64,000 nt of DNA, taken from contig CAKTIE010000002.1 in NCBI GenBank assembly GCA_934565655.1, forward strand, positions 62,001-126,000, read 5' to 3'. Origin of the DNA: an uncultured Oscillospiraceae bacterium (GTDB lineage: Bacteria; Bacillota; Clostridia; Oscillospirales; Oscillospiraceae). Positions 59,489-64,000 of this stretch are shown piece after piece; position 1 is the first letter of the stretch, and every line of letters starts with the position of its first letter. A program made the translations under genes and the position numbers. Below the pieces are notes generated by a model. The model worked only from the letters and a program-made list of their open reading frames with translations. It was not told where the DNA came from and made no database searches.

Positions 59489-60515
59489 GGCCAGAAAACG
59501 CGGTAAGGTGCTGCCGGATACGCTGCGGGAGGCGCTTGAGCTGCAAAGCGGCCTGCGCATGGCCGATCTGGTGACGCTGCTTCGGCTGGGCCTTCTGAAA
59601 GCCTACCACATCAACCAGCGGGACGAGGGCATCGACCTGGGCGAGACTGCCGGTGCGCCGGTGGCGTTTGCGGCCAACCAGCGGGATGAAGTCCGTGATC
59701 TGGGCGACAAGGCCGGTGCGCTGGGCGCACAGCCGGGCATGAAGCAGCAGACCTTTGTGGCCAGCTTCTCCGCAGGCGCGGGTGCGACTGCCGGTGGCAT
59801 CGGCTACAGCGAGGAGGTCACTCCGACGCTGAAGGGCAGCGCGGGTGGCAACAGTATGCCCTCTGTGCTGTGCATCAACGATCAGGGCGGACAGGTCATG
59901 GAGCTGTCCGAGGATATGACCGGTACGCTGCGGGCACAGGAGCATGGTCACCAGCCGCTGGTGTTTGAAAATCACGGTATCGACGCCCGGTATCATCAGG
60001 TGGGTGATGTGGCTCCCACCATGTCGGCCCGCTATGGGACGGGCGGCAACAATGTGCCGCTGGTAGAGGAGCCGATCTACTGCATCACCGGCAACGCCAT
60101 CGACCGCAAGCCGGAGAACGGCGGCAACGGCATCGGGTATCAGAAAAACGTGATGTACACCCTGAATACCATGGATCGCCACGCGGTGTGCTGCACCTCA
60201 GATGTGGTCGGCGCACTGTGCAGCGGAGATGCAAAGGGCGTGGGGAATCAGTATGTGGATCAGGGCAAATGCGTCATGGATCTCTACACCTGTGAGCCTG
60301 CCTGTGACAAAGATCTGCCGTTTCTCCTTATCCGCCGTCTGACGCCGCTGGAGTGCGAACGACTGCAAGGTTTTCCCGATGGCTGGACGGATATCCCCGG
60401 CGCGTCTGACAGCGCCCGCTATAAGGCGCTGGGCAACAGCGTGGCCATTCCCTGCGTGGATTTCGTGATGAAATGCATGGCGGATACCATAAGGGAGAGT
60501 GAGAGCGTGGAATAA
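59130..60515 (+). CDS. DNA (cytosine-5) methyltransferase, C-terminal half in an overlapping frame
   Basis: 461 residues. It starts at an ATG with a good ribosome site (AAGGAG, 7-base gap) inside the N-terminal-half gene and overlaps it by 359 bases in another frame. The overlap encodes MQTYFEGDQVSMFDPG and HPHRRYFLSRKACLGILRRA, which resemble a known phage/ICE protein start. The later part is a target-recognition-like region with repeated NQRDE/AGA stretches. The end has motif IX (RRLTPLECERLQGFPDGW, about 400-417) and motif X (GNSVAIP). With the first frame it would complete a split enzyme, as in M.AquI, or the pair is a broken fusion. Confidence 0.65.
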   Translation: MQTYFEGDQVSMFDPGSCAGKTSPARSPPTKARTSGASWKKRSELVYRAYMFLKVIPGVGNILGQPYWELLAPFVGESSTLNTGVCPRVARGSSLWRILEPHPHRRYFLSRKACLGILRRARKRGKVLPDTLREALELQSGLRMADLVTLLRLGLLKAYHINQRDEGIDLGETAGAPVAFAANQRDEVRDLGDKAGALGAQPGMKQQTFVASFSAGAGATAGGIGYSEEVTPTLKGSAGGNSMPSVLCINDQGGQVMELSEDMTGTLRAQEHGHQPLVFENHGIDARYHQVGDVAPTMSARYGTGGNNVPLVEEPIYCITGNAIDRKPENGGNGIGYQKNVMYTLNTMDRHAVCCTSDVVGALCSGDAKGVGNQYVDQGKCVMDLYTCEPACDKDLPFLLIRRLTPLECERLQGFPDGWTDIPGASDSARYKALGNSVAIPCVDFVMKCMADTIRESESVE

Positions 60516-60630
60516 CTTGTCCATTCTGCTTCGTTTGCGCTTACATTCTCGTTGTACTTGTCAATAGCTTTGCCGCGGTGTTTGGGCTATGCTTTGCTTG
60601 CCTCGCGGGAGGCGGAAAGGAGCCAATAAA

Positions 60631-60930
60631 ATGGGAACCACGAAAAATCTCTGCGCCCCCATTCCGGAAGCCCTGCACCAACGGGTGCGGCAGGAACAGG
60701 AACAGCGTGGCCAAACGCTGGGCGCGTACATCGAAGCCATACTCACAGAACATTTTGAAGGAGGAGCAAGGACTATGAACACAAACACCCGCACCATCGC
60801 CTTTCAGGTACCGGAGGAGCTCTTCGAGCGACTGAAGGACTACCTCGCCCGGAACGGCCTGAAGCAGAAGGATTTCATCCTGGGCCTTATCGAACGGGAG
60901 CTGAACGACGCCGCCGACGCGGTGGAGTAA
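60631..60930 (+). CDS. Tandem ribbon-helix-helix protein
   Basis: 99 residues with two similar halves. Residues 1-45 (CAPIPEALHQRVRQEQEQRGQTLGAYIEAIL) and 51-95 (IAFQVPEELFERLKDYLARNGLKQKDFILGLI) each have a beta strand plus two helices, the MetJ/Arc fold. It is probably a DNA-binding accessory or relaxosome-type regulator of the element. The start follows AAAGGAG. Confidence 0.78.
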   Translation: MGTTKNLCAPIPEALHQRVRQEQEQRGQTLGAYIEAILTEHFEGGARTMNTNTRTIAFQVPEELFERLKDYLARNGLKQKDFILGLIERELNDAADAVE

Positions 60931-60998
60931 AGCAAGAGCAGCGCCGCAATCGCGGCGTTACTTTTTGTGTCACTGTCAGGGAATACCGTTGCCAAAAT

Positions 60999-61032
60999 TG
61001 TAGGTTGATTTTTACCTACATCTGCGTATAAT
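60999..61032 (+). promoter_or_regulatory. Promoter and operator of the phd-doc module
   Basis: TTGATT (61005-61010), a 16-base spacer and TATAAT (61027-61032). The inverted repeat TGTAGGT...ACCTACA (60999-61005 with 61014-61020) overlaps the -35, fitting autorepression by the antitoxin. Confidence 0.75.
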
Positions 61033-61052
61033 AGACGTAGGAGGTGTTCGCT

Positions 61053-61295
61053 ATGACAATTGATACGAATATGATCGTCTCTGTCTCTGAGGCCAATCAG
61101 AACTTTTCGCGAGTGACTCGTATTGCCGAGAAAAACGGACAGGCTGTGATCTTCAAGAATAACCGGCCCAAGTATATGCTGGTGGATCTGGACACATCGC
61201 CTGTGATCGATATGACAGATGATGAGAAAATCGACGTGGTGGCCGCGCGGATACTGAAGAAGTATAAGCCTGCCTTTCTGGAGCTTGCCAAATGA
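61053..61295 (+). CDS. phd: Phd/YefM-family antitoxin
   Basis: 80 residues. The N-terminal DNA-binding part (VSVSEANQNFSRVTRIAEKNGQAVIFKNNRPKYMLVDL, split by the Phd beta strands) is typical of Phd/YefM. The C-terminal tail (ARILKKYKPAFLELAK) would cover the toxin. The start at 61053 has AGGAGGTG upstream. It overlaps the toxin gene by 4 bases (ATGA). Confidence 0.88.
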   Translation: MTIDTNMIVSVSEANQNFSRVTRIAEKNGQAVIFKNNRPKYMLVDLDTSPVIDMTDDEKIDVVAARILKKYKPAFLELAK

Positions 61296-61669
61296 TCAAG
61301 TTCTCAAAAGAAAAGGTGCTGCTTCTGCATAAGCTTATCGCGCAGGAGACGGGCGGCAGCATTGGCGTCAGAGATGAAGCGCTGCTGGACTCCGCCTTGG
61401 AAAATGCGTTTGCCGGATTTGGCGGGCAGGAGTTCTATCCCACCAAGGAGGAGAAGGGCACACGGCTCGGCTATACGCTGATCTCCAACCATGCTTTCGT
61501 GGATGGCAACAAGCGCATCGGTATGTACGTCATGCTGACGTTTCTGGAGGTAAACGGCATCCGGCTTGAATGTACCAACGAGGAAGTCGTGGAGGTCGGA
61601 CTGGCTGTGGCGTCCGGAACGATGGATTATGACGCGCTTCTGCAATGGGTGCGCGACCACAGAATTTAA
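61292..61669 (+). CDS. doc: Doc-family toxin (Fic fold)
   Basis: 125 residues. The Doc/Fic signature HAFVDGNKRIG (about 67-77; consensus HxFxxGNKR) is complete, so the toxin is probably active. Doc phosphorylates EF-Tu and stops translation. GGSIGVRDEALLDSALENAF (about 22-41) is the family start. It is co-translated with its antitoxin. It likely helped keep the element in the population. Confidence 0.92.
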   Translation: MIKFSKEKVLLLHKLIAQETGGSIGVRDEALLDSALENAFAGFGGQEFYPTKEEKGTRLGYTLISNHAFVDGNKRIGMYVMLTFLEVNGIRLECTNEEVVEVGLAVASGTMDYDALLQWVRDHRI

Positions 61670-61744
61670 TAAGCACAAAGAGAAAGGTCACCATTTCGGT
61701 GGCCTTTTCTTTTGCCAAATTTAAGAAGATGAGAGGTAAATAAA

Positions 61745-62113
61745 ATGTACCTATACCCAGACAACCTGACCGCGCGGCCTATGCTGTGGCTGTGGACGCT
61801 GCGGGATACCTCTGACGGTAAGCACTCGTTGACGCTGTGCCACTACCCCATGATGTCCTGGCCGCATATGGCGCGATGCTACATGGTACACGGCCATATT
61901 CATGCCAATACTGACGCAGACTACTGGCCGCTCATCCGACGCAATCCAATGATGCTGAATGCGGGTGTGGACATCAACAACTACGAGCCGGTAACCTTCG
62001 ATGAGATGGTCGAAAACAACGTGATCCATAAAACAAAATCTGATGAGGAGAGATATGATGAATATGAAAACACTGCCCTCGCTGGAGGGTATGGAGAGAG
62101 TTCCAATCGCTGA
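61745..62113 (+). pseudogene. Calcineurin-like phosphoesterase, N-terminally truncated
   Basis: 122 residues corresponding to the C-terminal half of a small metallophosphoesterase: LCHYPMMSWPHMARCYMVHGHIHAN (split around residue 45; GHIH is the metal-binding end motif), then NAGVDINNYEPVTFDEMVE. The first metal-binding motifs (DxH, GNHD) are absent, so catalysis is unlikely. A GAGAGG site lies upstream, so a fragment may still be made. The end overlaps the next gene. Confidence 0.7.
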
Positions 62114-62411
62114 ATTATCTGAGCGCTTCGATGAGATCTGCCAGCGTGTTGAGACGGAGAATGTCAGCTTTGTCCTGACACAGGACGGCAAGGACAAATA
62201 CGTGCTGGCTCCGTACAGTTGGTTCGATGACAGCGAATTGCTAAAAATCGAGGTTGATGCAGATCTGCTTGAACAGGTGAGGGAACTTACCGCGCGGATG
62301 GAAACAACACCGGAAGACATTGTCAGACAGTTCCTTGAGTGGTGCGTGAATCCGGAAACAATGGAAGAAGCGAAGGCATGGCTTCTTAAGCATAAGGATG
62401 ATCTGAGATGA
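62055..62411 (+). CDS. Phd/YefM-like antitoxin (long form)
   Basis: 119 residues. VPIAELSERFDEICQRVETENVSFVLTQ (split at residue 40) then KDKYVLAPYSWF follows the Phd/YefM fold. A C-terminal extension (about 60-119) has DIVRQFLEWCVNPETMEEA. The start at 62055 follows GGAGAG. Its stop overlaps the start of the next gene (ATGA), the layout of a toxin-antitoxin pair. Confidence 0.7.
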   Translation: MMNMKTLPSLEGMERVPIAELSERFDEICQRVETENVSFVLTQDGKDKYVLAPYSWFDDSELLKIEVDADLLEQVRELTARMETTPEDIVRQFLEWCVNPETMEEAKAWLLKHKDDLR

Positions 62412-62725
62412 TATCAAAAGAAACCTTTTGTAGTGCCTTACGGATGATTCTTGAACAGGAAGAAATAGACCGCAAGCTCTCCGATGCTCTTGCTCTTGTG
62501 GGAGATGGCTACTATATCTTCGGAGACGGGAATAAGTATTACGCTGTGCTCCTTATGGTGCTGAAAGAGGCCGTCAAGGACCAGTATGACTATATCGGTT
62601 GGTGGCTCTATGAAGGAGAACCCGACTATCAGGTTTGGTCTGGCGACAATACGAAAGAATGGTGCCTGAGGAACCAGAGGCACTGTACGATTTTATCCGA
62701 GGTGAATGCCAAGATTCAAAAGTAG
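62408..62725 (+). CDS. Hypothetical protein, possible partner of the antitoxin-like gene
   Basis: 105 residues, acidic and aromatic (YYIFGDGNKYYAVLLMVLK, then YIGWWLYEGEPDYQVW). No known toxin family recognised. The 4-base overlap with the antitoxin-like gene suggests translational coupling. It might be an immunity or regulatory protein instead of a toxin. Confidence 0.6.
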   Translation: MISKETFCSALRMILEQEEIDRKLSDALALVGDGYYIFGDGNKYYAVLLMVLKEAVKDQYDYIGWWLYEGEPDYQVWSGDNTKEWCLRNQRHCTILSEVNAKIQK

Positions 62726-62781
62726 CCACGAATGAATGATCTTATTAGGCGATAAAACCTACTTGATATGAAAAGGTTAGG

Positions 62782-62811
62782 TTGACATGTTGTCTCTACG
62801 CACGATATAAT
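62782..62811 (+). promoter_or_regulatory. Orphan sigma-A promoter at the right edge of the element
   Basis: TTGACA (62782-62787), an 18-base spacer and TATAAT (62806-62811). No gene follows; only short, unconvincing frames up to the terminator at 63046. It probably once served a deleted gene. Confidence 0.7.
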
Positions 62812-63045
62812 ATAAGTACGCCATTAGAGCGGATGACTCGATAGTTCGGATTTTTCATAGCAAAGTCAGATGTAATAACCAGGCGAAAAAGGCAGTATCT
62901 ATTTTGATCCCACCTTAATTTGCACGGTATCGTTTGGGCTGACCGATATTATCCGAGTTTTTTACTGAAGTGCAGCGTGAAGCCCTTGAAAATACAAGAT
63001 TTTCACGCATATCACCCAATATCTATTAAAGTCCAGGACGCCAAC
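62812..63045. other. Intergenic remainder, no gene seen
   Basis: AT-rich, with a GAAAATACAAGATTTTC-type short palindrome near 62985. It may be leftover element sequence or a small transcript from the orphan promoter. Confidence 0.4.
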
Positions 63046-63080
63046 AAAGTCCTGAAATCGCAAGATTTCAGGACTTTTCT
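63046..63080 (+). terminator. Terminator downstream of the orphan promoter
   Basis: A perfect 14-bp stem AAAGTCCTGAAATC/GATTTCAGGACTTT with a GCAA loop and T-run. Confidence 0.85.
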
Positions 63081-63123
63081 TTGCATTTTGAAAAAGTTTA
63101 ACGTGGGTATGAAGTGCATAAGG

Positions 63124-63151
63124 AAAGGAGAGGGCTTGGCCCTCTCCTTTT
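63124..63151 (-). terminator. Terminator of the thiolase gene
   Basis: The stem AAAGGAGAGGGC pairs with GCCCTCTCCTTT; T-run on the minus strand. Confidence 0.8.
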
Positions 63152-63172
63152 ATCAGATCATCAAGTATGCAC

Positions 63173-64000
63173 TCAGCACTTCTCGAAGATGGTGGCAACG
63201 CCCATGCCGCCGCCGATGCACAGGGTAGCCAGACCCTTCTTGGCATCGTCGCGCTTCTGCATCTCGTGCAGCAGGGTGACGATGATACGGGCACCGGAAG
63301 CGCCCACGGGGTGACCCAGGGAGATGGCGCCGCCGTTGACGTTGACCTTGTTGATGTCGAAGTGCAGCTCGCGGGCCACAGCGATGGACTGAGCAGCGAA
63401 CGCCTCGTTGGCCTCGATCAGGTCGATGTCGTCGATGGTGACGCCGGCCTTGGCCATAGCCTGACGGGAAGCGGGAACGGGGCCCACGCCCATGATCTTG
63501 GGATCCACGCCGCCCTGGCCCCAGCCGATCAGCTTGGCCATGGGCTTCAGGCCGTACTTGGCGACAGCCTCGCCGGAGGCCAGCACGATGGCAGCAGCGC
63601 CGTCGTTGATGCCGGAGGCGTTGGCGGCGGTCACGCGCTGCTGGCCCTTGTCAGCGGCATCCTGAGCGCCGGTGACCTCGAAGGTATGTACCACCTGGGG
63701 ATTGGGGGACTCGGGGCCCACGGGGAAAGCGCCCTTCAGCTTGGCGATGCCTTCCTTGGTGACGCCGGCCTTGGGATACTCGTCCTTCTTGAACTCCACG
63801 ATCTCCTTCTTGACCTTGATGGGAACGGCAACGATCTCATCGTCGAACTTGCCGGCGGCCTGAGCGGCCTCGGTCTTCTGCTGGGAGGCGGCGGCGAAAG
63901 CGTCCTGCTCCTCGCGGGTGATGCCCCAGATGTCGTTGATATTCTCGGCGGTGGTGCCCATGTGGTAGTTGTTATAAGCATCCCACAGGCCGTCCTTGAT
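63173..64000 (-). CDS. thlA: Acetyl-CoA acetyltransferase (thiolase), C-terminal 275 residues
   Basis: The gene enters from beyond the window. It condenses two acetyl-CoA to acetoacetyl-CoA, the entry to the butyrate pathway. In this part one sees [57 protein letters not shown], the catalytic His in [18 protein letters not shown] and the catalytic Cys in [10 protein letters not shown] at the end. The nucleophilic Cys near residue 88 lies outside. The product fits with the acyl-CoA dehydrogenase/Etf chemistry elsewhere in the window. Confidence 0.95.
   Translation of the reverse strand: MKDGLWDAYNNYHMGTTAENINDIWGITREEQDAFAAASQQKTEAAQAAGKFDDEIVAVPIKVKKEIVEFKKDEYPKAGVTKEGIAKLKGAFPVGPESPNPQVVHTFEVTGAQDAADKGQQRVTAANASGINDGAAAIVLASGEAVAKYGLKPMAKLIGWGQGGVDPKIMGVGPVPASRQAMAKAGVTIDDIDLIEANEAFAAQSIAVARELHFDINKVNVNGGAISLGHPVGASGARIIVTLLHEMQKRDDAKKGLATLCIGGGMGVATIFEKC

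Overview
The window reads as part of the chromosome of a GC-rich anaerobic Bacillota (Clostridia), most like the Oscillospiraceae (Oscillibacter, Dysosmobacter or Lawsonibacter type). Evidence: AGGAGG ribosome sites, sigma-A promoters (TTGACA-N17-TATAAT), a threonine T-box, PPi-based energy metabolism (membrane pyrophosphatase, pyruvate phosphate dikinase), a 2-hydroxyacyl-CoA dehydratase fermentation operon, and DUF families typical of Clostridia. The genus is inferred from gene content only.

Layout. 1-7.9 kb, minus strand: start of a membrane pyrophosphatase, a TAXI-type TRAP transporter whose binding protein looks circularly permuted, an M20 dipeptidase, and thrS behind a T-box. 8.0-13.0 kb: a HAD phosphatase, then a symmetric locus. 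Two paralogous secreted, membrane- or wall-anchored proteins point away from a central tyrosine recombinase. Their 5' ends form an inner inverted repeat (117 bp perfect) and their 3' flanks an outer one (505 bp perfect). The only good promoter aimed at either gene lies inside the inner segment and faces left. The locus also holds three copies of a 26-residue microprotein gene, each facing a convergent short transcription unit. I read it as a self-encoded phase-variation (inverton) system and the best candidate here for an undescribed system.

13.2-22.2 kb, plus strand: activator, dehydratase alpha and beta, family III CoA-transferase, D-2-hydroxyacid dehydrogenase, acyl-CoA dehydrogenase, EtfB and EtfA. 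Together they reduce 2-oxo acids to saturated acids, as in Stickland-type fermentation. GntR and LysR regulators behind a 21-bp phased repeat array follow, then a gamma-lyase-like PLP enzyme that could feed 2-oxo acid into the pathway.

25-55 kb: housekeeping genes. They include a B3/B4-domain protein, a lipoprotein, alr, cysK-cysE with a candidate cysteine-rich leader peptide and attenuator, two degV genes around a DUF1836 gene, a glycosyltransferase, recG, nudC, uvrC, a LysM/G5/M23 peptidase, holB-ricT-HAD, ppdK, a D-cysteine desulfhydrase-like gene, an AAA+ regulator lacking GAFTGA, lysA, a dicarboxylate/amino-acid symporter, dapF, tRNA-Leu and initiator tRNA-Met.

55.7-62.8 kb: a decayed integrative conjugative element (DUF3849, small membrane protein, frameshifted VirB6/TrbL-like gene, a 5-methylcytosine methyltransferase split over two overlapping frames, tandem ribbon-helix-helix protein, Phd-Doc, a second antitoxin-like gene, truncated phosphoesterase). 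The window ends in an acetyl-CoA acetyltransferase on the minus strand.

Long open frames opposite thrS, ppdK, uvrC and other GC-rich genes are treated as shadows. No rRNA or CRISPR array was seen.
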